Shown in pieces: positions 42,526 through 51,318 of a stretch of 64,000 nucleotides of DNA. Position 1 is the stretch's first letter, and the number at the start of each line of letters is the position of its first letter. Source of the DNA: Halobacteriovorax marinus SJ (GTDB taxonomy: Bacteria > Bdellovibrionota > Bacteriovoracia > Bacteriovoracales > Bacteriovoracaceae); contig NC_016620.1 of assembly GCF_000210915.2 (NCBI RefSeq), forward strand, positions 3,100,001 to 3,164,000. Reading direction: 5' to 3'. The notes under the pieces are model-generated. The model was not told the DNA's origin, ran no database searches, and saw only the letters and a program-made list of their open reading frames with translations. A program made the position numbers and the translations under genes.

Positions 42526-43275
42526 TTACCACCTCACACAAGTACACTTTTCGCATACTGGATTAGATTTTCTTCCATTCTTTTCTCTAAGTAACTTTCT
42601 GAAATTATTATATTTTTCACTATTCCATATTTCTTCAATATGCTGATCGTGAATATTGCCCATTGAATGATTCTGATAAAAGTCATCATAGCAAGGCAAT
42701 ACATTTCCGTTTAAAGTAATTACAACTAAATACAAAGGTATATAGCAAGGTACCGAAGAAATATCTTGAGTACTCAAGTGTTCTAAGAGACCACCTCTAT
42801 TACTTAGATCTAATTTTTCATGACCTTGAAAATGTACTTTCTTTTTTTGAGCTTCATCTAGATCTTTATAGACTTTCTTAAAGATATAACCTGGTTTAGT
42901 TCCTTCATGCTCTGTAATCGTAAATTTATCAACACCGAGCTCGAATAATTTCTCAAGTCTTTTCTTCGTAAGTAAAGTTCCATTAGAATAAATATCTATA
43001 ATACAACTAGGTAGAAACTCTTTTGTTAAAACAACGAATTCATCTAGTTTCTTACATAAAAGAGGTTCATTATAGAAATGATAAGATACTCTTCCCTTAA
43101 ACTCTATCTCCTTCAACTGCTGCATAATTCGAATAAAGGTTTCAGTACTCATCTCACCTTTTTCCAACCTCTCATGCTCCGAATTAGGACAGTATGAGCA
43201 GGCCATATTACAATGGCTATTTATTTCTATCTCTACAACTGAGAACATTCCTCTAGAGAGTTTAAACATGCTCAT
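42526..43275 (-). CDS. Compact radical SAM/SPASM protein
   Basis: 249 residues, short for the family. SAM motif C22-NMA-C26-SY-C29; SYHFYNEPLL takes the GGEP place. The SPASM tail has PCYIPLYLVV, NVLPCYDD, GNIHDQHIEEIWNS and CEKCTC at the end. The barrel is reduced by about 60 residues compared with the gene at 740. It overlaps the upstream tandem glycosyltransferase gene by 14 bases. Two adjacent radical SAM proteins of different architecture suggest two successive radical steps on one product. Confidence 0.83.
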   Translation of the reverse strand: MSMFKLSRGMFSVVEIEINSHCNMACSYCPNSEHERLEKGEMSTETFIRIMQQLKEIEFKGRVSYHFYNEPLLCKKLDEFVVLTKEFLPSCIIDIYSNGTLLTKKRLEKLFELGVDKFTITEHEGTKPGYIFKKVYKDLDEAQKKKVHFQGHEKLDLSNRGGLLEHLSTQDISSVPCYIPLYLVVITLNGNVLPCYDDFYQNHSMGNIHDQHIEEIWNSEKYNNFRKLLREKNGRKSNPVCEKCTCVRW

Positions 43276-46042
43276 CCTTTAAGAAAAATATCTTATCTTC
43301 TCCTTCCACTAAAGAGCTTACAAATTGAAATAACTCTACACCATCTTCTTTTGGAAATGAAAAAGCTATAGATTCAGCTTGCATCACTTTAATTAAGTTT
43401 CTCTTTTTAACAACCTCAGAGGCAGTTAATATTTCGTATTTAGAAATTTCTGAGATAGAAGATAGGTCGTTTGTAGCCTTATTCTCTAAGAAGCCTACTT
43501 CATTTACTCCATCTTTAACAATAAGTATCGAATTTCTCAAGCTATATCCACCAAGTCTCTTCGTAAGATCTTCATAAAAAGATTCTCCGATTGACTGCTG
43601 AGCAAAGCGCTCTCCAGCTCCTCTTAGAATAAGCATTATATTTCGCGAGTACTTTTTAACTAAGTGACTTCTAGCTAAATCCATCTCTTTGGGTGTTACA
43701 ACTAATCGGTTAAATGTTTCAAGATCATTGCCTAAACATATTGTCTTAGAAGAAATGATTTCTTTTGCGATATTTTCACCGTAAGCTTTGATAAATATAT
43801 TTCTCTTTAAGTAGGGAAGTATATTATTGACTGAAACGAGAGTTGCACCTTTAACATCTTGATGAGCTCCCCAGTTAGATAAAATACAAGGCCATCCCTT
43901 CTCTTGAGCTTGCGCGACACTTACAGCAAAGTCCTCCGACAAATAACTAGAGAGACTGATATAATGAGGAGAGGTGAAGTTTTTTAAAGCCCATTTATCA
44001 TGATTAACTTTTCTTAGAAATACGGGTTTTGAAAACGGCCACTCCAAGGAGTTCACTAACTCATTAAGCTCCTCTTCATAATTCTTAGAGGAAGAGAAGT
44101 AACCCCAATAGTCATGATAGTTCTCATCAAAATCGCCTATTAAATTTAACTTAATATCCTTCTTTAGAAGTACTTGTAGGTAATAATTTGTATAGATGAG
44201 AAGCTCAATATTTTTTACTCTGGATATTCTTCCAGCATATACGAGGTCTACATTTTTCTCTAAGCTTACTTTCTTTACTTTAGAAATAGAGAATAATTCT
44301 TCTCTTGGAATAACTGAGATTGAATCAGCCTCGAGCCCGCAAATTTCAACGAGAACTTTTTTTACACTTGGAGAAAGAACCCAAAAATGAAACTTACTAA
44401 AATTCCAACAACCCGATTCCAAGATTCTTTGAAGGTAGCCTCCAAATAAGACGATATTAACAATCTTTGACTCATCAACATTCTGTTCTTCACAGTCGGC
44501 GAAATAAGGATTTTCAATATTATTAACTTCAAAAAAATTTAAAACTCTCTCTCTTAGAATCTCTATTGAAACGGAACAGTGATCCTGCAAATATCGACTA
44601 GTAGAGAGATCTAGATTAGATATTCTACAAAAACCTCCACTATAGAGTTTATCAATAATAGATTTTGAAACGTATCTTGTATTTCTTGCAAGATCACGAA
44701 GTGGATAGTCCCCATTTTCAATTTCTAATGAATAACAACTCTTATGAGGATCTGTAATCTCTATCCTATTACCTTTAATCTCACTCCAAGGAGATAGATC
44801 ATAGAAATTTCTATCAAACTCTACTTTTCTCTCCACTGCCTTCATTCCGTAGGCACTAAAGAATGTGTGCGATAACTTGTCACTATAATCATTAAAAATA
44901 CCAGTTGAGAAATTATTCTCAAGGCCTTTCTGTCTATTTACTACTTCTCTTGCTTCTACTGTTAGAATTAATTCACTTTGTGCTTCTGACTCTCTACTCA
45001 ACTCAGCAGTTATAATTCTTATTAAATTTGATTTTTCATAATAGCTAGGGCAATGAGAAGGAAGGGATTCTTTACTCGAAATATTTAACATAGACTCAAG
45101 AATAGCTTCGCTAGAGACGACAGGTCCAAAAGAAGATTGCTCAACCGCTATAAGTTCTAATTGTTTTTCAAAATAATTTCTATAATCACTATGGCCACCC
45201 CAATCAGACAATACGGCACGTCTACCAGATATGAGGGAGCGAAAAGCAGCTATCCCAAAGTTTTCATCGGAATGAAGAGAGGGTGAAATAAAGACGTAGT
45301 CTCTATGTTCCAATTCTCGCTCAATTTCATCTCTATTAACAAATCCTCTAAATATTACATTCTTTTCTATACTTAAATCTTCACTAAATGAGCGCAGCTT
45401 CTCCATATAATTCTCACAGCTCCACCCCATATTTGGACTACCTAAATCATCCTCTTTACCATAGAAAATTAACTTAGCGTCACTCTTCTTTACACTTAAA
45501 TATTTAGAAAATGCCCAAATTAAATTATGTAAATTCTTTTGTGCCGATATTCTCCCAATAAAAATAAAGTCTACATCCTCTTCCTTACAAACAGTCTCTC
45601 GTGTGACTTGATTCTCAATAAAGAAGGGGTGCTTAAAATATCTAGCATTCTCATAACATAATTTCATCGAACGAATATCGTTTTCGCATGTAACGATAAA
45701 TCGATCATTCGTATTTAGAAGTTTATTCAATCCCCATGCTTCTAGCGGCCATGCTCCTATCGTTTGCATATTATGCATATAAAAGAATATTCGCCCGGGG
45801 TGCTTAATTGACTTCCTAATAACTTCAAGAGCTGAAACAATTTTTAAATTAAAGGCCGTTACTACGAAGTTCTCCGCCCAAAGAACCTTTGGTAAAAGAT
45901 CTTTGATACTAATTTCATCAACATTAATAATCTGACTTTCTATCCCTTCAAGACTCGACCATAAATTCTCAAGAGAGGGAATGATTTCCTGCATGCTTGT
46001 CCATACATGATTCTGCCTAGTCGTTAAGATTAATACTTTCAT
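43262..46042 (-). CDS. Tandem-domain GT4 glycosyltransferase
   Basis: 926 residues with two GT-B catalytic regions. The first has FIFIGRISAQKNL, KLIFYGKEDDLGSPN, GFVNRDEIERELEHRDYVFISPSLHSDENFGIAAFRSL (about 165-290). The second has LVYAGRISRVKNI, NLIGDFDENYHDYWG and YISLSSYLSEDFAVSVAQAQEKG (about 600-745). Each half resembles the single-domain enzyme at 36359. In the second half EDFAVSVAQAQE keeps the Glu pair only partly, so it may be weaker or regulatory. It probably adds two linkages in alternation. It overlaps the carbamoyltransferase gene by 4 bases. Confidence 0.82.
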   Translation of the reverse strand: MKVLILTTRQNHVWTSMQEIIPSLENLWSSLEGIESQIINVDEISIKDLLPKVLWAENFVVTAFNLKIVSALEVIRKSIKHPGRIFFYMHNMQTIGAWPLEAWGLNKLLNTNDRFIVTCENDIRSMKLCYENARYFKHPFFIENQVTRETVCKEEDVDFIFIGRISAQKNLHNLIWAFSKYLSVKKSDAKLIFYGKEDDLGSPNMGWSCENYMEKLRSFSEDLSIEKNVIFRGFVNRDEIERELEHRDYVFISPSLHSDENFGIAAFRSLISGRRAVLSDWGGHSDYRNYFEKQLELIAVEQSSFGPVVSSEAILESMLNISSKESLPSHCPSYYEKSNLIRIITAELSRESEAQSELILTVEAREVVNRQKGLENNFSTGIFNDYSDKLSHTFFSAYGMKAVERKVEFDRNFYDLSPWSEIKGNRIEITDPHKSCYSLEIENGDYPLRDLARNTRYVSKSIIDKLYSGGFCRISNLDLSTSRYLQDHCSVSIEILRERVLNFFEVNNIENPYFADCEEQNVDESKIVNIVLFGGYLQRILESGCWNFSKFHFWVLSPSVKKVLVEICGLEADSISVIPREELFSISKVKKVSLEKNVDLVYAGRISRVKNIELLIYTNYYLQVLLKKDIKLNLIGDFDENYHDYWGYFSSSKNYEEELNELVNSLEWPFSKPVFLRKVNHDKWALKNFTSPHYISLSSYLSEDFAVSVAQAQEKGWPCILSNWGAHQDVKGATLVSVNNILPYLKRNIFIKAYGENIAKEIISSKTICLGNDLETFNRLVVTPKEMDLARSHLVKKYSRNIMLILRGAGERFAQQSIGESFYEDLTKRLGGYSLRNSILIVKDGVNEVGFLENKATNDLSSISEISKYEILTASEVVKKRNLIKVMQAESIAFSFPKEDGVELFQFVSSLVEGEDKIFFLKDEHV

Positions 46043-47754
46043 ACTTCTCTCTCCTTAAGTATAAAAGCATCTCCTACTGCTAATCCGTAAACATTACTCT
46101 TATCAAGAAAATTTCTAAGATCATCAATAGTTTCTACAATTGGCTCCCCCATGACATTTAGACTTGTATTTAAAACGGCGCCAACCCCTGTAAGAGTCTC
46201 AACTTCTCTTATAAGATCATAGTAGCGAGGATTTTGTTCTCTTCGAACAAGTTGCATTCTTGATGTTTGATCAATATGTGTTGCCTCTTTAAAGATATCT
46301 AAGTACTTATCTCTTAGCTTTACGGCAAAAGACATATAAGGATTATTAAAGTCTTTAGATATATGAAAGTACTCCTCTCCTCTTTCAAAGAGAACACTTG
46401 CACCATAGGGCCTAAAAGACTCTCTAAATTTTACAGACTCATTAAGATAATTCTTTCTTCCAGGTATATCCATGCGACTTAAGATAGATCTATTTCCAAG
46501 CGCTCTTGGTCCACTCTCACTTCTTCCCTGATACCATCCAATAATGTGACCATCACTGATAAGCTCTGCACTAAGCTTAGCTATAGATGCTGGCCAAATA
46601 ATTTGATAGCTCTCAAATTTTTTCTCAATATCACTCTTTGCGTACTCTCTCTTTTCTCCAAGATAGCCGTGCTGATCAGAATGTTTCTTGATACTCCACT
46701 TATGACCTTCATAATATTTAGCAAGGCTACATCCCAGTCCAATTGATTCATCCCCTGGAAAAGGAGGTATATATATTTGCTCTAACCCACTCTTTTCAAT
46801 TAATTTCATATTGCTTGTACAATTGAGCGCGCAGCCTCCTGTTATAATCAATTTATCTATATTAGGGAGTCTTTCTTTTATTTGATTAATGATAGAGAAC
46901 ATTCTCTCTTCAAAAATTCTCTGAACAGTACATGCTAAGTCTTTAAAGTGATCCATTTCTCCAGAAGCTTCCCAGTCCTCTTTAGATCCTCCTTTAAAGG
47001 ACCTACCCCAATCCAGCGAATAAAGAAGCTCTCTACTTGTTTCAAATCCAAGATCTTTTCCAAAAGGAGCAAGGCCCATGACTTTTCCTGAAGCCCTCTT
47101 TGAATTAAAAATAAATTCTGCGATCTTTTCATAGCATGTACCAAGTCCATCACTGTAAGAATGCTCAGAAAACTTTTCGCTCTTTTTAAACTCCTGCCAG
47201 TTCTTCAGTATCGGAGTTAGTTCACCTTGCTCAAAGAGATATAGCGAAGACTCTTCATGGAGGTGTGACTCTACTTTTGATGCAAACTCATAGTCTAGAT
47301 AATTACTAGGTATGTCTGCCGCCTTTGAGCCCGCACCGTCTATAACTAAGATGGCACACTTTTTAAATGGAGACATATACTTTGCAACCTGAGCATGAGC
47401 AAAGTGGTGAGGAATATATTCAATTTGCTTATTGAAGTGAGAAGAGAAATTGTGAAGCCCCTTCTTTTCTAAATAATTAAAAAATGGAAACCCTTTATCT
47501 AGTGCAGCTTCAAAATCATAGGGAGAAATGACGTCTCTATTCTCTGATAACACCAAGTCTCTATCAGAGTACTTCTCTTTTAGCGAAGAAAGAATATCTG
47601 CTGGCCAAGAACCGTCGGCCTTCTTGCGGCTATATCTCTCTAAGAGATAGGTCTCGACGAGCTCATGACTCAACGGGTCAACAACTGAGACTGAAGAGCA
47701 AAAGAGGGTCTTTCCCATGCCTATAAATATAGGTGATTTCTTTTTTATTTCCAT
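46039..47754 (-). CDS. NodU/CmcH-family carbamoyltransferase
   Basis: 571 residues. The N-terminal Kae1-like domain has GMGKTLFCSSVSVV, the metal-binding PHHFAHA, LVIDGAGS and GGCALNCTSN. The C-terminal domain has GWYQGRSESGPRALGNRSI and RESFRPYGAS, the family's carbamoyl-phosphate/ATP site. Such enzymes add a carbamoyl group to a sugar hydroxyl in antibiotics, Nod factors and O-antigens. It opens the seven-gene operon with the tandem GT4, radical SAM pair, peptidase and exporter, so the exported product is probably carbamoylated. The start codon is leaderless-type. Confidence 0.9.
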   Translation of the reverse strand: MEIKKKSPIFIGMGKTLFCSSVSVVDPLSHELVETYLLERYSRKKADGSWPADILSSLKEKYSDRDLVLSENRDVISPYDFEAALDKGFPFFNYLEKKGLHNFSSHFNKQIEYIPHHFAHAQVAKYMSPFKKCAILVIDGAGSKAADIPSNYLDYEFASKVESHLHEESSLYLFEQGELTPILKNWQEFKKSEKFSEHSYSDGLGTCYEKIAEFIFNSKRASGKVMGLAPFGKDLGFETSRELLYSLDWGRSFKGGSKEDWEASGEMDHFKDLACTVQRIFEERMFSIINQIKERLPNIDKLIITGGCALNCTSNMKLIEKSGLEQIYIPPFPGDESIGLGCSLAKYYEGHKWSIKKHSDQHGYLGEKREYAKSDIEKKFESYQIIWPASIAKLSAELISDGHIIGWYQGRSESGPRALGNRSILSRMDIPGRKNYLNESVKFRESFRPYGASVLFERGEEYFHISKDFNNPYMSFAVKLRDKYLDIFKEATHIDQTSRMQLVRREQNPRYYDLIREVETLTGVGAVLNTSLNVMGEPIVETIDDLRNFLDKSNVYGLAVGDAFILKEREV

Positions 47755-47761
47755 TAGTTAT

Positions 47762-47790
47762 ATTATCTACTTGAGGTAAATAAATGTAAA
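47762..47790 (-). promoter_or_regulatory. Leaderless-type promoter of the carbamoyltransferase operon
   Basis: On the minus strand TTTACA (47785-47790), exactly 17 bases, GATAAT (47762-47767), then 7 bases to the ATG at 47754. Transcription should begin at or within a base or two of the start codon. No Shine-Dalgarno exists. Confidence 0.55.
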
Positions 47791-47884
47791 CGAAAGCCTC
47801 GATTTTAGCCTAAGTATCTAATATCTTATTTAAATATTTCAAAAGGTATCTTATAACTGCATAGAATTATTGCCACAGTTAGCT

Positions 47885-48907
47885 CTATTCAAAGAAAAGG
47901 AATTCAAAATCTCCTATATAACCAGACTGTTTAAAGATATGCTCCCAACTTCGAGGAGAAAAGAAGGCCTCGCAACTAAGGGCCCAACACTGTAGATTCG
48001 TTAGCTCTCTTTCATTTCGATAGGACTCAACACTGATATAGGAATTTTTCGAAACTCTAGAAATTTCAGCTAGAGCTAATTCTAATTCAGGTAATTCCAA
48101 GTTGTGTAATGTCATTAGAGAGAGAGTTAAATCAAAGGACTTATCAGAATATGGAAGTTCTTCCCTAATGTCGTGAACACTTAGATAACTTCTCACTTCC
48201 TCCTTGCAGTTATCAACTGCATACTTCGATATATCGACTCCAGCAATCGTTGCTCCTGGCAAGAGTTCCTTTATTTCGTAGAGTAAGTAACCTTTCCCAC
48301 AACCAATATCTAATATCTTTGATTCATTACATAAGTTGTAATGAGCAATTAACTTTTTAGCAACACTGTTCCAACGCCCATCATACTCATATCCACCATA
48401 TCCAAAAGACCTATCTCCATCCCAATAGTCATACGAGAATTTTTTTGAGACGATCATCTTTTCAAATTTTTCTGCATTCATTCTTTGAAAATAATCTCTC
48501 TTAGTTGAAGTATGATTATCTTTAAAGAGACTTAGTATCTTTTCTTTAGATAACTCTAAGTACTCTACCAACTCTTCTATCGTTAAGCTGTAATCTTCAC
48601 GGCAAAAAGTAAATTGAATATCCTTATTAAGATTTTCTTTTAAAAGAGATAAAATCATTTCTGAATTTTTCTCAAAAAGAGTTTTCGATGAAATTAAAAT
48701 TTTCGAGGCATTCTTGACTTCATCAAGGAGAGAATTTAATACGAAGAATGAATCCTCTGTAACAAACTCAGTATTAGCAAGAGGAAATTCTAGATTATGT
48801 CGTGAGCAATACTCCCTAATTAACCTATTCTGCTCGCGATGAGAGTCTAATTCGAGTTCAAATGCTCTAGAAAATATATAAGAATAAATTTTATAATCGA
48901 CTTTCAT
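47885..48907 (-). CDS. Methyltransferase fused to a sporadic-carbohydrate-cluster domain
   Basis: 340 residues. Residues about 190-340 are a class I SAM methyltransferase: ILDIGCGKGYLL (motif I), IAGVDIS, and SFDLTLSLMTLHNL. The first 130 residues (YSYIFSRAFELELDSHREQNRLIREYC, then NTEFVTEDSFFVLNSLL) resemble, from memory, the small 'sporadic carbohydrate cluster' LIC12192-type protein. This would be a fusion of the two. It is the last gene of the 11-gene operon and overlaps the oxygenase gene by 17 bases. Likely role: O- or N-methylation of a nucleotide sugar or glycan. Confidence 0.72.
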   Translation of the reverse strand: MKVDYKIYSYIFSRAFELELDSHREQNRLIREYCSRHNLEFPLANTEFVTEDSFFVLNSLLDEVKNASKILISSKTLFEKNSEMILSLLKENLNKDIQFTFCREDYSLTIEELVEYLELSKEKILSLFKDNHTSTKRDYFQRMNAEKFEKMIVSKKFSYDYWDGDRSFGYGGYEYDGRWNSVAKKLIAHYNLCNESKILDIGCGKGYLLYEIKELLPGATIAGVDISKYAVDNCKEEVRSYLSVHDIREELPYSDKSFDLTLSLMTLHNLELPELELALAEISRVSKNSYISVESYRNERELTNLQCWALSCEAFFSPRSWEHIFKQSGYIGDFEFLFFE

Positions 48908-49610
48908 ACTCTTCGGCCATAATTGTTTGAGGAAGTTTTCTAATCTCTACAAAGTAATCATTTAATTTCTTCAAATGAAATGGACTATGTAGACTTTTAA
49001 ATCGTAAATTTAAACTAATTCTAGATATATCTTCACTATTGATAGAGCTTCCATGAATTAGTGTTGGAGAAAAAATTAGGATATCTCCAACATTTAACTC
49101 TAAATAGTGTTTCCTATCCTTGAATTCTTCAAGAACTTTTCTTCTGCATTTTAATTTATTAAAAGATGATAAAATCTCAAAGGTCGTCTCTCTATCAAAG
49201 AGATACATTGATTGTGTCTTCTTCGTCTCACACAAAGGTATCCATACCACAACTTCATAAGGTGAGTTTCCACAGAGTACATCAGAATGTAGAGGTGTTA
49301 TATTATTATCAATCTGAGGAATGTGAAAGGTTACATTAATATTTTTTTGAACCGCAATTTCAGGACCTATGAGAGAGATCATTTGCTCTTCAACAAGAGT
49401 TAAGATCTTCTCTCTCACTTCACTCGTGGACAAAGATTTTGAAAGAGATAGTCGAACTTCATTTATCTCATCTCTGCCTACTTTCTTATGAATATTTGAT
49501 AAATCATTACAAGCTAAGAACTCTTGAACAGAGTTTACAATAGAGCTGGTATCGACACCTCGAATAATTCCAAATCCCTTCTCAGTGTAATTATTAACAA
49601 ATTGATTCAT
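48891..49610 (-). CDS. 2-oxoglutarate/Fe(II) oxygenase, PhyH-like
   Basis: 239 residues from ATG 49610, which overlaps the previous stop (ATGA) and has AGAGAG upstream; an in-frame GTG at 49628 is less likely. Iron ligands are His108 and Asp110 in PLHSDVLCG and His186 in TLIHGSS, with the 2-oxoglutarate-binding Arg197 in ISRISLNLRF. It matches the phytanoyl-CoA-dioxygenase-like group often found in sporadic carbohydrate clusters. It would hydroxylate or otherwise oxidise a sugar intermediate. It lies between the split transketolase and the methyltransferase fusion. Confidence 0.78.
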   Translation of the reverse strand: MNQFVNNYTEKGFGIIRGVDTSSIVNSVQEFLACNDLSNIHKKVGRDEINEVRLSLSKSLSTSEVREKILTLVEEQMISLIGPEIAVQKNINVTFHIPQIDNNITPLHSDVLCGNSPYEVVVWIPLCETKKTQSMYLFDRETTFEILSSFNKLKCRRKVLEEFKDRKHYLELNVGDILIFSPTLIHGSSINSEDISRISLNLRFKSLHSPFHLKKLNDYFVEIRKLPQTIMAEEYESRL

Positions 49611-50524
49611 GAAATAATCTCTCTGCACACACTTAAAATATTTTCAGTAGTCACGCCCATATAATCAAGTATCTCCTCCTGTCTTCCATAAACCATCGGA
49701 TAGCTCTCTCCTAAATGGAAGTGCTTATAGAAGTTAGGAGTTTTCTTATTTTCAAAGAGAACTCTACTTACGGTTGAGCCAAGCCCTCCGTTTTTCATAT
49801 GCTCTTCAACAACAATTACGGAATCAAAGTTATCGATATATGAAAGTAAGCTTCTATCATCAAAGGGTCTCATTGTAGCATAGTGCAGAACTGAAGAGTC
49901 ACAATCCCCTTTTAGAGATTCACTTACTTCGAGACATCTTTGAAGCATAACTCCCGTAGATATAAAGAGAATATCTCCCTTCTCTTTTCCATAGAGGTTT
50001 GCACGACCAATTCTTATATCTTGTTCTTGGCTAACAACTCGGTCACCGCCCTTAGCTAGTCTAATATAAATTGGTCCTTGGTGAGTTAGTGATTCTTTAA
50101 TAAAGGACTTCATTTCATTTTCATCGGCAGGGGCAAGAATTGTTAGATGAGGAAGTGATTGCAATATGGAGAAGTCATCGACACAAGTATGAGTATGTCC
50201 TAGAGGCCCATAAACTAAACCACCACCATTACTGTACAGCCTTACATTTAAGTTCTCAGCGCAAATATCTAGGGCCAATTGTTCTAATGCCCTTTTAACA
50301 AAGAAGGTTGCAATTGTATTCACATAAACAATGTAACCGTCCATTGCAAGCCCAGATGCCATTCCAAGGACGTGAGCCTCACTAATTCCTTCCATGAAGA
50401 ATTGATCTGGATAATTCTTTTTTGTATCACTTAAAACATCAGGACCCAGGTCGGAGCCAATGAATACGACATTCTTATTTTCAGAAATTAAGTTCTCAAT
50501 TTCTAGAAGACCTTTCTTTCTCAT
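49607..50524 (-). CDS. Transketolase C-terminal part (pyrimidine-binding and C domains)
   Basis: 305 residues. FMEGISEAHVLGMASGLAM includes the catalytic-cofactor Glu of the pyrimidine domain. VYGPLGHTHTCVDDFSILQSLP and the IYIRLAKGG ending are also typical, followed by the small C-terminal domain (VVEEHMKNGGLG). It pairs with the next upstream gene, which encodes the diphosphate-binding half. Their ATGA overlap favours equal production. Split transketolases in glycan clusters are thought to make unusual or branched sugars rather than serve central metabolism. Confidence 0.88.
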   Translation of the reverse strand: MRKKGLLEIENLISENKNVVFIGSDLGPDVLSDTKKNYPDQFFMEGISEAHVLGMASGLAMDGYIVYVNTIATFFVKRALEQLALDICAENLNVRLYSNGGGLVYGPLGHTHTCVDDFSILQSLPHLTILAPADENEMKSFIKESLTHQGPIYIRLAKGGDRVVSQEQDIRIGRANLYGKEKGDILFISTGVMLQRCLEVSESLKGDCDSSVLHYATMRPFDDRSLLSYIDNFDSVIVVEEHMKNGGLGSTVSRVLFENKKTPNFYKHFHLGESYPMVYGRQEEILDYMGVTTENILSVCREIIS

Positions 50525-51318
50525 TTCAGACCCTCGCGAAGAAGTTCTTGCTCTTGTGGACTCAACCTATTCTTATGGTGCCAAGAAAGATCCCCTTCCA
50601 TCAACTTATGACCTTGCCCTTTAATGGTGTGACAAATTATTGCTCTAGGGCGATTAGTGTTCTCAAGTAGTGGCAAGAGATTTTCAGGGGAGTTAATCAT
50701 ATCTACTTCGAATGTTTCAAAACCAAAGCTCTCCCATTTCCTAGAGAATGGATCAAGTGGACACACTTCAGTGTTAGGACCATATGACTGATACTTATTA
50801 TGATCAATTAGAACAATTAAGTTATTCAATTTATGCTTAGACGCTGAAAGAGCTGCTTCCCAAATAGAGCCTTCGTTACACTCACCGTCTCCTAAGATAA
50901 CGACGACCTTTCTCTCTTTTTGACTTAGTCTTAAAGAATGTGCCATCCCGATTCCTACAGACAGTCCATGGCCCAATGAACCAGTTGAAACATCAACACC
51001 TGGAACCTTCAAGCGAGAAGGATGTCCACCGAGAATCCCATCAATTTTACAAAACTTTAATAGCTCATCTTTTGAAAAAAAGCCTTTATCGGCCAAGATA
51101 CTATATAGAGCCAGGCAACCATGCCCCTTACTCAAAATAATTCTATCTCTATCGAGATTCCCCACACTATCCGAGTCGATTTCAAATCTCTGATAATAAA
51201 GAGTGACAAGAATTTCTACGAGAGAGAATGCTGAGGGAACGTGCCCTCGTGAGGCATGTATAAACGTTTCAATTATGGATTTTCTAATTTCTAAGCTCTT
51301 AGCTTTTAAGTCTATCAT
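50521..51318 (-). CDS. Transketolase N-terminal part (thiamine diphosphate domain)
   Basis: 265 residues. RIILSKGHGCLALYSIL, GHPSR, GSLGHGLSVGIGMA and the ThDP/Mg motif VILGDGECNEGSIWEAALSASKHKLNNL are all present, then IDHNKYQ. The protein stops after KGQGHKLMEG, before the pyrimidine domain that the next gene supplies. It overlaps the upstream HAD/kinase gene by 20 bases. In context it would transfer a two-carbon unit to or from a sugar phosphate, or possibly onto a nucleotide-keto-sugar. Confidence 0.88.
   Translation of the reverse strand: MIDLKAKSLEIRKSIIETFIHASRGHVPSAFSLVEILVTLYYQRFEIDSDSVGNLDRDRIILSKGHGCLALYSILADKGFFSKDELLKFCKIDGILGGHPSRLKVPGVDVSTGSLGHGLSVGIGMAHSLRLSQKERKVVVILGDGECNEGSIWEAALSASKHKLNNLIVLIDHNKYQSYGPNTEVCPLDPFSRKWESFGFETFEVDMINSPENLLPLLENTNRPRAIICHTIKGQGHKLMEGDLSWHHKNRLSPQEQELLREGLK

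Noticed and set aside
46935-47153. 72-codon minus-strand ORF inside the carbamoyltransferase gene
   Set aside because: Same strand but different frame within a clear enzyme; low-complexity shadow, no independent start signal.
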